A stretch of DNA of 64,000 nt from Pleurostoma richardsiae. Taxonomy: Eukaryota; Ascomycota; Sordariomycetes; Calosphaeriales; Pleurostomataceae. The translations under genes and the position numbers were made by a program. The stretch is from positions 310,001 to 374,000 of the forward strand of contig JANBVO010000002.1 of the NCBI GenBank assembly GCA_030052745.1, read 5' to 3'. Position 1 is the first letter of the stretch. Every line of letters begins with the position of its first letter. The notes below the pieces were generated by a model that saw only the letters and a list, made by a program, of their open reading frames with translations, was not told the origin of the DNA and ran no database searches. Of this stretch, positions 55,201-64,000 are shown in pieces.

Positions 55201-55888
55201 CGGGCTCGTAGTACTCAGTTTCCTTGCGGTAGCGCTCAACCTCAGGGCCGTAGGGCTCATCGCGGCGTTCCTCTACTCGCTTTTCCACTCGGACATCGCT
55301 GTCGTCGCGGCGTACAACGCTTTTCTCGACCCTGACGTCGACGTCGTCCCGGTCCCATGGAGCGCGAGAGCGACGGTCCCAGTCCCGAGCGGAGACAGGA
55401 TCGCGATCCCGCTCGACTTCCTTAGTCTTCTCGTAGACGACGGTCCGCGAACGATCGCGGTCGCGGTCGCGGTCGTCATAGTAGCGATCGTCGTCACGAA
55501 CGACTTCGCGACGCTCGACAACAGTGCCGCGCGCGCGATCACGGTCGTAGTACGGATCCAAAGAGTCGCGCTCGACGTAACGACGCTCGACAACAGTGGT
55601 GTCGCCTCTCGGCTCGAAGGCAGAGCGAGGACGCTCAGGGACGTAGACACGCTCCCTTTCGACCCGACGGTCCACCTCGACGAGGTCGCCGGAGGTGCGG
55701 CCGGGATGGGTAGAGTAGCGGGAGCGGCGATCATCGTCGATATCCTCGACGCGCTCGACTCGCTCAACGCGCTCGACACGTTCGGGCTTCACCTTGTACC
55801 TGCGGACAGTGGTACGGGAGTACCTGTCATCATCGGAGGAGGGGTCATCCCGCGCATATGTGCGGGACTCTCGGTAGACCTCGGGCAT
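52227..55888 (-). CDS. DUF3824-like RS-rich, glycine-zipper protein
   Basis: Predicted 1168-residue protein from exons 55888-53614, 53544-53110 and 53023-52227. The N-terminal 350 residues are highly charged and repetitive (RVERVERVER and DRDRDRD). The middle alternates RS/KS-rich tracts with small Gly/Ala helices: EGAVAGAGLAALLASR, RKVLAGAALGALGTEVVRRAH, TGLGIAAAALAVAGAAKYL, AAGTAALAGIAHHI and TGAAAAGAAAIGLKKYEEN. This pattern is typical of fungal DUF3824 proteins. A run of some 12 Arg-Asp repeats ends exon 1. Exon 2 is Pro/Tyr-rich (YPPYNPADYSGYPPPP). Exon 3 has KSVAFIPLSPQSSRTLKRHR and VIEVLPDRFDSEGQPLD, also common in the family. The glycine-zipper helices suggest membrane or self-association. 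The junction exon 2-3 (donor GTCAGC) is the least certain. Biological role is unknown to me. Confidence 0.8.
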
Positions 55889-56143
55889 CGTTTAACGATG
55901 CGCAAAGGAACTAGAGGCTTGTGATGCGGTATACTATATGCGCAGGTTGAGTGGATGTCGGCTGCTTCGCAACAAGACAGATGAGACGGGATAGTATTCG
56001 CTCGATCGTAATAGTGTGTAGGAGAGACGTCAAGAGAAAGGCTGAGCAGGATGATGGGTTTTCTGCTTATGGAGGGGATGGAGGGGGAGGGGCACGGGCG
56101 CCACCGGTATTATTATTATTATTGAGAGGGCTGGGCTGGGGAC

Positions 56144-56169
56144 GGGACTGGACTGGACTGGACTGGACT
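56144..56169 (+). repeat. GGACT pentamer array
   Basis: Five tandem copies of GGACT followed by GGGCT. Just upstream lies an ATT triplet run. Simple-sequence repeat in the promoter of the DUF3824-like gene. Confidence 0.85.
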
Positions 56170-57040
56170 GGGCTGAGTGATGGGTGTGTGACAAGCAGGA
56201 ATCTCCTCCTTTGGACGCCGGGGAACCAACTGGCAACCTGGAACCGGGGTCTGGCAAAGAAGGCCCAAAAAGAACACCTTGTTCTGCTCTTTGGGCTGCC
56301 GGACTCGACCTGGACGCAGCAGGAGTTGGACGCAGACACGCAAGTGTCACCACACCAGCCGGAACTAGGGACGAAGTGGAGGGAAACCCGGGAAGGCCCT
56401 TGCCGGAAGTCAGTTTTGATGGTGACGTGACTAAGGTGAGAGAAAACGGTCTTGGACGACCGGCCTTAGGAAGCCCCTCCCAAGGTGTGTGTCAGACTGC
56501 CGGGCTCTCCAGCTGGCGTCGCCGCCATCCAAGGAACAGGAACAGGAGGGCCAGGAGGGCCAGGACAGGGGCGCAGCCGGGCCAGGAGCGGCACTTGGTG
56601 GTGGGCTGTGACGCCGCCTAGGCTGCAGCAAGAAGCTCGAGACATACTGTCATTTTTAGTCAGCCGGTCTCTGCTACCAATCCATTGTCGGGCTGCTTTC
56701 ATCGACACGGAGGCGTCTCTCAACAAGAAGAACCCAAGATACCTCGGCTTCCAGGGCAGTGTCCGTGCTTTTCAGGTACGCATTTTGTGTTTTGAGACGA
56801 AAACGGGATGTTTCCGAAACGCAGCATCGGTGCTCTGTCTATAGGCTCGAAGACAAAACATAAACAGTGCCCCCGTCATCGTCATTTTTGAAAATATCAC
56901 ACTGCTCACTGATGTGATGTAGGGCCTTTACTAAGTTGCTGATGCTGACCTTCAGGTAGAAGAGTAACGTGAAATGTGTAGATCAGCCTGAAGAAGCCGC
57001 TAGCAGTGTACTTTACTTTGCTTCGATTCCAGTGCGTGGA

Positions 57041-57073
57041 TGTACTCCGTACTATGGTAGGGTACGGAGTACA
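57041..57073. repeat. Perfect 12-bp inverted repeat (TACGGAGTA type)
   Basis: TGTACTCCGTAC at 57041-57052 and its exact complement GTACGGAGTACA at 57062-57073, with a 9-nt loop. Could be a hairpin, a paired factor site or the remnant of a small inverted-repeat element. Confidence 0.8.
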
Positions 57074-57634
57074 GTAGCAGAGCAGCATGTGGCTTGCAGC
57101 CACACCTTCTCCACAGCGGGTAGAGGTCAGGCGCACCTTTTTAGAGCCACACATGGAATACATAGATACGCCAGATGACCCAGCGAAACGAAAGCGTCGC
57201 GATAACCAAACACCCCCAATTTGGCTGCACTACAACCCCTCCTCCAGCGCCTCCAACCATCGGTCACCACGAGACGAGCATCGCTGCGGCTTCGAGCGCC
57301 CTCGCAGATCCACTCCATCTTGCTCACCACTGTAGGATTAACTCTCCAAGAGCGTTCTGGTTCTTCTCTCGTTCACCGCTCACGCTATTGCGCTTGTGCC
57401 TGCTCTCCAACCGGTCGGAACAATCCAGCGGGCCCATCCACTATCTGCATCTTCGACCCACATCGTTTGCATCTTTTCTCGCAGAGCAACGACCCCTCTT
57501 CCCTGTTGACTGCCCAAACACTCGTTGGTCTACCAGCTGTGAGCACGAGGACCGACCGACTCTGTGTCTGACTATACACACCTAGCTAGAGCTTCGACAT
57601 CTCGACTCTCTCTGTGGCGACAAACACAACGTAC

Positions 57635-58396
57635 ATGGCTTCCGACTCACCAGAGCAACTGCTCGACGTCTTCCGAGCCGCCGCTCTGTCGGTGACTAAG
57701 CTTTACAAGACATCAGCATCGGCACAGGCGAAGGCTCGAGCAGATGGCTACCAGGACTGCCTGGATGATCTGCTGTCGTTCCTTGACAAAGAGAACCTCG
57801 GCGTAGGGGATGGCGAAGGCTGGAGGATACGGCGGTGGGCTACGGAGCGGCTAGAAGGGAGCCGCGATCCCACGGCACAGGCCATGGAAAGCGAGGACGA
57901 GACAGAGAAGGCCGAGACGGCATCATCCCCAGAGCTCCACCGATCCGGGAGCAATCCCCCGCTCTCTGCGCCGCGGATCGAAGCGAGCACGCGGACGGAC
58001 TCGGCGCCACCGCCATCTGTGCAGCCTATCATGGAAGAGGAGCCCGTCGAGATTGTGGTGCCAACACAAGAGACTTTCGACTTCCGGTCACAACATCCGT
58101 ATCCCCAGGAAGCGTACCTCAACATCGCTAACCTAGACCTCTCCGACTCACGCCCACACGACACGCCTTCTTCTAATCCGACCTCGACCACCCCGGTCTC
58201 AATAGCACGGCAGGCTAGAGCCCGGCACGGTGCCTCTGGGGTACGGACGTCATCCCGATCGGCGAACAACCACCTCGGACGAGGAGCAGGCCAGAAGCGG
58301 AAAGTCAACCTAGCTGAGATGTTCGACCTTGGCAGCCTGGGCTACGGAAAGGACATGTTCGGTGGCTCCGGCGGGAAGAGAAGCCGGCATACATAG
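57635..58396 (+). CDS. DUF4588/TAPR1-like (HAPSTR1-related) nuclear protein
   Basis: Intronless 253-residue protein. The N-terminal 75 residues are helical: LDVFRAAALSVTKLYKTSAS, GYQDCLDDLLSFLDKENL, and GEGWRIRRWATERLEG. This matches what I know of the fungal DUF4588 family, whose human relative (C16orf72, HAPSTR1/TAPR1) works with the ubiquitin ligase HUWE1 in stress responses. The middle is Ser/Pro/Glu-rich and disordered, with a short conserved EEPVEIVVPTQETFDF. The C-terminus has a basic QKRKVN and a terminal GKRSRHT, probable nuclear signals, around a conserved LAEMFDLGSLGYGKDMF. The start at MASDSPEQ is the first ATG in frame. The family link is from memory and moderately certain. Confidence 0.65.
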   Translation: MASDSPEQLLDVFRAAALSVTKLYKTSASAQAKARADGYQDCLDDLLSFLDKENLGVGDGEGWRIRRWATERLEGSRDPTAQAMESEDETEKAETASSPELHRSGSNPPLSAPRIEASTRTDSAPPPSVQPIMEEEPVEIVVPTQETFDFRSQHPYPQEAYLNIANLDLSDSRPHDTPSSNPTSTTPVSIARQARARHGASGVRTSSRSANNHLGRGAGQKRKVNLAEMFDLGSLGYGKDMFGGSGGKRSRHT

Positions 58397-61300
58397 CCAA
58401 CCCGGCACCGACCATCTTATTGCATATCGGAGCGGCGGTTCAATTTTTCGGCACTGTCATCAGGAGATGTTAGTTGCCTGTTAGTCGGGAGACTTTTGTC
58501 AAGGCTCTGACATGTTGATACCCAGAATTCATGGCGTCTTCTGTTTTGGAGCTCATTTCCTGGCGCTGCAATATTACCATGCATAGGCGGCTCTCCTGGG
58601 AGAGGTATGGAAGGCTTGGAGAATAGAAGGCGGCACCACGTACATGTTTACAGCAGGTCACGGGGAACACAGGCACCCGCGAACAAGCGCATGTAGGGTA
58701 TGCGGAAGTGTCCGAAGGAGGTGGTAGAAGTGGGTGTGAAGGCTGTCGGCCCTGAGACCGCGAGGCTTGTTCCTCTTGTTACAGCATCAAGTGCATGGTC
58801 TATTCCAGGCGGTAGAGCTGGATAGAGGGTAAAGATAAAGACTACATTATACCGGTACTTTCTAGTCCTTGTCCTTAGGTATTGACCTTGCTTCATTTGA
58901 CAATCTAGAGACTTGAGAACAAACCTGAAGAAGCTTCCTTTCTGAACCCCAAGGACTGTGACTAGAGACACGTGAGCACCTCCCAGGAGACCAAAAGACC
59001 AATCACAAGAGCCTTTTCCAAAACGCTCCAGCATCTTGCTTCCCGTCGCTCTTCGGAACTCCCGATCGTGCCATTCCGGGAACCCTGCCCCGCCCCGATG
59101 CCAGGGGTCAAGGGACCATTTCGTCATCCAGCTTTTTAGGGTGGAGCTCTATTCCTTGATGTCGACCCTGATGCCAAGTTTTCCTTCTCGTCTGCTTCCT
59201 CACCATTCCAGAACAGTCCTTAGGGACCGTTTGCTCCGGCAGTTGTCATTCTATCTACACGTGCGGTTCCCGCCAGACTCGCAACGTATACGCAGCATCT
59301 TCGGGGGCTTCCTCAGGTGCGGTAAGCGGCGCTATGGCTGTTCCCGCAGGCACTACGATCTCCACAAGGGCGAACTTACCAAGAAGAGTTACATTCAGGA
59401 CATCGATGGTCAGGACGGCTTCGTGCCCTGTACTGGCACGTTACCTAACTGGACCTGCCCTCTGGGGTCTCCCTTTGGGGCAGATGCCCGTGACTGAACA
59501 TGGTAGCTCCTCCGGAATCGAGGTTTCGTGGGCAGACATGCCTGTCCGTTACAAACACGGCTCTGAAGTGCCGTGGATTCGGGTACGACAACGCCCAGGC
59601 ACGCCATAACACCGTGGAGTCTATACTTGCTATTACTACGTGCATAGCGTCGGTGGCTTCTTCTCGCCACGAGCGGCTGTGGCATAGAGACCAGCCGGCA
59701 GCATAGGTAAAAGCGGGAAGATGACCATCCGGAGCTTGGGACGAAGCTGTCGGGCAAACGGCAATGACCACGACTCAACTCGCCTTCTCCCGGGTCGTTC
59801 CCTGATCGGGAGGTCGGAATGCCTTGTCTGCAAGAGGGAGATCGTCCCCTGGCCTGTCGAATGCCGGAGGACGTCGATCTCTCGCTCGAATGGATGCGCG
59901 TCTTCAAGAGCAAGCGATCAAGTTCGAGTCAAGTTGGTTCATCAGATCCGCCCCGGATCAGCACCAGGCATTCATGTCTTTCTATGCTTATGCCCGCTGT
60001 CGATTCGAAGCAAGGGTCACTCCAAGTGGAGTATCAATCGCATAAGCTGGTTCTTTTGGCCGCCTTTTATAGGCAAATACCTGAACGAGGAGTTGCCTGT
60101 GAAGTTACTTGCCGAGTTGGTGAGATCTTTTGCCGGGCGTATTGATCACGATCTCGGCTTTCGGCAGGCTCAGCTCGCTCGAGGTTGTCCATTTTCATCG
60201 TCAATGTACCGGATAAGATCATCTGGCGGCTTCATCGTGTCATCACTCAATGTCCTTTCCTTACATTGGCTTCACACCTCGTCAGACCCTCGACACCGAT
60301 ATGGTGTGCTGTCGTCCTTCTGCAGGAAGCCCGGTAGTCATATATGAAGTTTCATTCATCCTACCAATGAGAATCTCGCGCAAGGCCGATACGACATCCC
60401 CGACGTTCGTTACTACCCCTTTTTGTACAACGTCGCTAGTCAGGGACGGTTTGAGGCTCCAGCAAATAAAGCCGTTGGTGGCTTCTGAGTGATGTCGATC
60501 CCAGCCAGCCACCCTCGGCGATGAGACTCAACTGCCGCTTTCTCCATTTATATTTTGCTTGGCGTCTTAATAGCCACCGGATCTGACTTTGGAATGTTCT
60601 TGACAGTTCTGTAGTGCATAACGTGGGATGAAATGTTGAGCTGTCGAGCAGGGACTCACTCATGGTGGGCTCTGCAGAATCCCTTGCATCTGTTCGATCT
60701 TCACTGTGGAATGTACGAAAGTCCATCAGAACGGCGGTAAAACGAACTCTGCTCTTGGCTGGTACATTCATCGCCATTCGTCTTCGGTATTTGAGCGATG
60801 ATCTTCGCTCTTTATCAGAGCTGAACGCGCATCGTCCCCGATGCGCAACCCAGGTTTAAAATTTTCGCTTTGACTCTGTCTCAGCCTCTCACGGAAGAAG
60901 CAGTGACAAGAATGTGCCTCAGACACACTTCAAGCCTGGGACCCACTGGCGGCAGCGACTTGTCTCGCGGCATCGACATGCACCTCACGGGAGTATTTCC
61001 GCCGTTTCCTGCCTTGCCGTGTTCCGACTCGTACCTGAATCTGGATAACCGGGCGAGTCTTCTGTCCTCGGAGCAGATGCCGCCACCGACGCGCCCAATA
61101 ACGTCAACCAGGGACGGTAGATTGCCCTGATTACCCGCCAGACGATTGGCACTGCCGTGTACTGTAGACCGGGCTTGGAACGTCGGCCTGCGTATACTCC
61201 CCTCGCCCTTATCGCGGGCGGCTCAACGTCTGGAGGAGAACCGTCCGCAGATCTGCCGCAGCGGGATGATCCCAATCAGGTGGCTACGACATGTCTGTGA

Positions 61301-61575
61301 CTGCGGACTCTCACGCTCGACTAATATCCTTATCACATCTCTGCGTGAGAGTTCCTAGAAGTGGCGACGGGCAGGACATCAACCGGCATGGCATCCGTGG
61401 GGGGCTGATATCAACGCAACTCGTTTTGCAGGATCCCGGCTGTATATAAATCAACGACATCCCGGGATCCTTGGACGGTTGGACCCTTTGCTCCATCCAT
61501 CCCAAGGTACGAAAGAGGTATACCGACCTCCCTTGACGACTCTCCTTTACGCCCAAGCAGACAGCCATCCACAAA
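58397..61575. other. Gene-poor region, 3.2 kb, with promoter of small secreted protein
   Basis: No gene supported on either strand; open frames such as 59721-60347 (+) and 58648-59127 (-) have no recognisable domain. The right end carries a TATA box at 61443-61450. Confidence 0.45.
61443..61450 (+). promoter_or_regulatory. TATA box of the small secreted protein gene
   Basis: TATATAAA 126-133 bp upstream of the start codon, in a typical position for an inducible fungal gene. Confidence 0.55.
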
Positions 61576-61908
61576 ATGAAGCTGAGCTTCTTGTCTCTCC
61601 TTTTCGTCGGCGCCGCTTGCGCAGCCCCAGCCGGCCACGCCAAGAAAGACGCAGACGCTCCGGGTGAGTCGAATCCGAAACTCGCTCACACATCACTCTC
61701 AGACCGAACTAACATCTACTCTCCAGCCGCGGTCTTTCCAATGGTGAACCTCCCTTCACGCCGCGACACGGGCGTCTTCCCCAAAGGCAACCTCACCGTC
61801 CCCACCGGTGTCGCATTCCCGACCGCCACTGGCGGCCCCGTGATCCTCCCGCGGAACCTCAACTCTACGGTGAAGAGATCCGCTTTCAACGGTTCCGAGC
61901 AGGCGTAG
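61576..61908 (+). CDS. Small secreted protein, candidate effector or pro-peptide
   Basis: Predicted 89-residue protein from exons 61576-61663 and 61727-61908. A clear signal peptide (MKLSFLSLLFVGAACAAPAG) is followed by AKKDADAPAAVFP. The mature part has no cysteines. It is rich in Pro/Val/Thr/Gly with dibasic sites (SRR, VKR), so Kex2 processing into short peptides is possible. Two N-glycosylation sites are seen (NLT, NST) and a third near the end (NGS). The 63-nt intron is divisible by three and open, but it has a perfect CTAAC branch site, GTGAGT donor and CCAG acceptor, so splicing is favoured; the unspliced form would be 110 residues. I recognise no family. A TATA box precedes it. Confidence 0.65.
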   Translation: MKLSFLSLLFVGAACAAPAGHAKKDADAPGESNPKLAHTSLSDRTNIYSPAAVFPMVNLPSRRDTGVFPKGNLTVPTGVAFPTATGGPVILPRNLNSTVKRSAFNGSEQA

Positions 61909-62421
61909 AGGCTCGACGAGCAGACCTGGCTTTGCCATGATGGAGACTCCGACGAGCGACTTTCGGATGTCAGGGGCTGATCCACGGCATCGTGTCCTTT
62001 TCTTTCGTTCACTTCGATTGTTGTTCTTCGTGGCCGAGAGCCTTGCGAAGCTGAAAGGCCAGTGTGGCTCGGTTTTGAAGTGCTTGTGTTCTGGAGGATT
62101 GGGGTCTTGGGGGCTTTCACCTCTTGGCTAGCCGCGCGACGAGGCGACGCGGCAGGGTGACTTGTAATGACAGAAACGTCACGGTCCTCAAATCAATCTC
62201 TCCTTGCACTACTATATTTCTTGTCCTCCTTAGACCTTCATAGATTGCAATGTTTGACACCGTCCTACCGACTTCTCTTGCGCTTCCCAGGGTAGCCACG
62301 CTCGCACGGTCGATCAGCTACGCTTCGACGCACATGATAACCAAGGGTCTCAACGCCATCTTCGAACCTGGTATATTCACATCTATATCTTATACACCAA
62401 ACCCAGAGCAAACGCCTATCA
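61909..62421. other. Convergent intergenic region
   Basis: 513 bp between the 3' ends of the small secreted protein gene and the Hsp40 gene. Nothing recognised. Confidence 0.5.
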
Positions 62422-63806
62422 TCATAACTCCTCGTGGGGGTGCCCATCGAAGGTCTCGACCCTCTCCGGCCGCCCGCTGTCCTTCTGCAGGTCGACGCCC
62501 GCCTTGCCGCGCCACTTCTGCCACACCGCCCAGAACTCCTTCTGCATGCCGCCGTCCATCTGGTCCGGCAGCACGACGACGTACTCGACGTACAGGTTGC
62601 CGAACTCCGTCTTGTGGTAGACGCTGTCGCCGTCCTCGTGCCACTTGGGCATGCCCTCGCCCTCCACCCGGTCGACGTGGCCCGGCTGCACCACCTGGCC
62701 CCGCTCGCGGCCCAGGCGCACGACGTGCCCGTCCAGGTGGGTGAGGTTGCGCGTCCAGTCGCCCATCCACGCCTCGCGCAGCGAGAGGACCTCCTTCCAG
62801 AAGAGGTCGTCGCCCTTGCGCCGGAAGAAGACGCCGTCGACGCGGTCCGGGTTGTCCTGCTCCAGGTCGGGCTCCTTCTCCACCAGCGTCACGACGAGGT
62901 CGCCCGCCTCATAGTCCGGGCTGGCGTCAGCCTCGTTCTCGAAGATGATCCGCGAGTCGCGCGCCGCGCCGCGCTGCACCGTCAGCTGCACGGTCGTCGG
63001 CTTCCGGACGACGCGCTGCCCTTGGCAGGCCGGGCACTTGTGCTTTATGGTCTTGCCGCGGCCACCGCAGGCGTCGCACTGCGACTGGATCTGCTGGAAC
63101 ATGCCCGGGGCGAGCTGGTGCTTGGTGATGCGAATGCCGCGGCCACCGCAGACACCGCACGTCTCCACGACGCCGTCAGACGACCCCGTGCCGGCGCACT
63201 CCTCGCATATCTGCTGCTTGTCCCACTGGAACTCGGTAGTCCGCCCGTTGTAGAAGTCCCGCAGCGCAATGCCGAGCCTGACCTCGACGTCGGGACCCCG
63301 CCGCACCCCCTGGCTGCCGAAGTGGCCTCCGCCGCCAAAGAACCGGCTGAAGAGGTCGAATGGATCGTGGTGCTGGGCACCACCGCCCTGCTGCCGCTGC
63401 TTCAGGCCATCATAGCCGTACTGGTCGTAGATCTTTCGCGACTCGGGGTCGCTGAGAGCTTCGTACGCTTCAGAGACCTCGACGAACTTGTCTTTCGCCG
63501 TCGCATCGCCTCTGGAAAGGAGTAGTGGTCAGCCTGGTTGCAATCCGAGTGGGAGTTGTCTTGATGGGTTGGCGGCCACTTACGGGTTCTTGTCTGGGTG
63601 GTACTTCTTGCTCAGTTGCCTGTAGGCGGACTTGATCTCCCTGTCCGTGGCTTGCTTGCCAACGCCGAGAATCTAGATGATGGATTAGACAACGCCTACC
63701 GGCAGCGGTGGCATGAGATAGTTCTTGCCTTGTAGTAGTCTTCGACGCAGATGACAAGCTGGAAGAGTGAGAACAGGAGCAGCAATGCTGCTCCCCGAAG
63801 TAGCAT
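62422..63806 (-). CDS. SCJ1: ER-lumenal DnaJ/Hsp40 co-chaperone, Scj1 type
   Basis: Predicted 418-residue type I Hsp40 from exons 63806-63729, 63672-63584 and 63511-62422. It has a signal peptide ([20 protein letters not shown]). The J domain begins [19 protein letters not shown] and includes the essential HPD (KKYHPDKNP). A Gly/Gln-rich linker ([12 protein letters not shown]) follows. The zinc region has four CxxCxG-type repeats: [24 protein letters not shown] and CPACQGQ. The substrate-binding C-terminal domains follow. The protein ends HEEL, an HDEL-type ER retrieval signal. It should stimulate the ATPase of BiP/Kar2 in ER folding and degradation. Intron 1 starts with GC (AAG|GCAAGA) and ends CTAG, a true GC-AG intron; no GT alternative keeps the frame. 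An unidentified gene starts 74 bp away on the other strand. Confidence 0.95.
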
Positions 63807-63880
63807 CTTGGAAGACAGACCGTCGTCGTGTGTCCAGCGCAGGCACTTTTGATAGGCGAGCAGATCGAAAACGGAGTAAA

Positions 63881-64000
63881 ATGAGTGACGAGAAGAAGGG
63901 ACAGAGTGTCGCCGTCTTAGGTCACTTCCCTATCGACGAGCGTGGCCATGCGAAATGGCAAGAGAAAGACTCGACTGGCGTGGCGTATTCGTTAGTATAA
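63881..64000 (+). CDS. First exon of an unidentified gene (cut by window end)
   Basis: An ATG in good context (AAAATGAG) opens a frame that reads MSDEKKGQSVAVLGHFPIDE and on to ...GVAYS. Then GTTAGT at 63991, a plausible donor, precedes a stop, so the coding exon would be 63881-63990. I do not recognise the protein. Its start is only 74 bp from that of SCJ1, implying a very compact bidirectional promoter or overlapping leaders. Confidence 0.4.
   Translation: MSDEKKGQSVAVLGHFPIDERGHAKWQEKDSTGVAYSLV

Larger units (their letters stand above)
55889..57634. other. Intergenic region with simple repeats and a hairpin
   Basis: 1.75 kb divergent region without a supported gene. It contains ATT triplets (about 56108-56124), a GGACT pentamer array (56144-56169) and a perfect hairpin at 57041-57073. 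Confidence 0.45.

Noticed and set aside
54656-55924. Plus-strand open frame of 422 codons
   Set aside because: It is antisense to exon 1 of the DUF3824-like gene. Its length follows from the Arg/Asp codon repeats on the other strand, and it has no domain.
58648-59127. 159-codon minus-strand frame
   Set aside because: No recognisable domain, and no splice-supported extension.
59721-60347. 208-codon plus-strand frame and overlapping frames
   Set aside because: No conserved motif, and coding character changes frame at random. Treated as chance.

Overview
The window is nuclear DNA from a filamentous ascomycete (Pezizomycotina, most likely Sordariomycetes). Genes sit on both strands with many short GT-AG introns of about 45-110 bp. 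The gene set is typically fungal: HET domain, RTA1, GtaA-type glutaminase, DUF3824-like protein, INO80 subunit Iec3, endosulfine, Ctr and ferric reductase. No viral element or intact transposon was recognised. I support 25 protein-coding genes (two cut by the window edges), one decayed gene, and a decayed fragment of large-subunit rDNA carrying a group I intron relic.

Layout. 1-9.3 kb is accessory in character: a Dal5-type MFS permease (-), a secreted arylsulfotransferase-like protein (+), a sugar-type MFS transporter (-), an amidase (+) and a Fic-domain protein (-). The sugar transporter and amidase are divergent and share a promoter holding two copies of a 20-bp dyad. 9.7-14.2 kb holds a decayed gene and a DHA14-type drug efflux MFS gene with a purine minisatellite and an assembly gap in one intron. 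14.7-20.1 kb is a metal-uptake block: a conserved four-span membrane protein (-), a ferric reductase (+) and a Ctr copper transporter (-), with a shared 11-mer upstream of the two metal genes. 21.2-29.1 kb holds a small Vts1-like SAM protein, a HAD dehalogenase-type hydrolase, a 751-residue coiled-coil protein, a small TPR-like protein and a mitochondrial Tgl2-like lipase.

29.1-32.5, 37.2-39.4 and 58.4-61.5 kb are gene-poor. 32.5-37.2 kb holds an RTA1 protein, the rDNA/group I intron relic and a HET-domain gene. 39.4-41.7 kb is a secreted GtaA-type glutaminase. 43.4-58.4 kb is a housekeeping stretch: endosulfine, MYG1, Iec3, NADP-isocitrate dehydrogenase with two possible starts, a 1168-residue DUF3824-like RS-rich protein and a DUF4588/TAPR1-like protein. 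61.6-64 kb holds a small secreted protein, an ER Hsp40 of the Scj1 type with a GC-AG intron, and the first exon of an unidentified gene 74 bp away on the opposite strand.

The clearest functional grouping is reductive metal uptake: the reductase reduces Fe(III)/Cu(II) at the cell surface and Ctr imports Cu(I). All coordinates come from reading the sequence by eye. Splice sites were chosen by reading frame, GT-AG consensus and family conservation. No database search was run.
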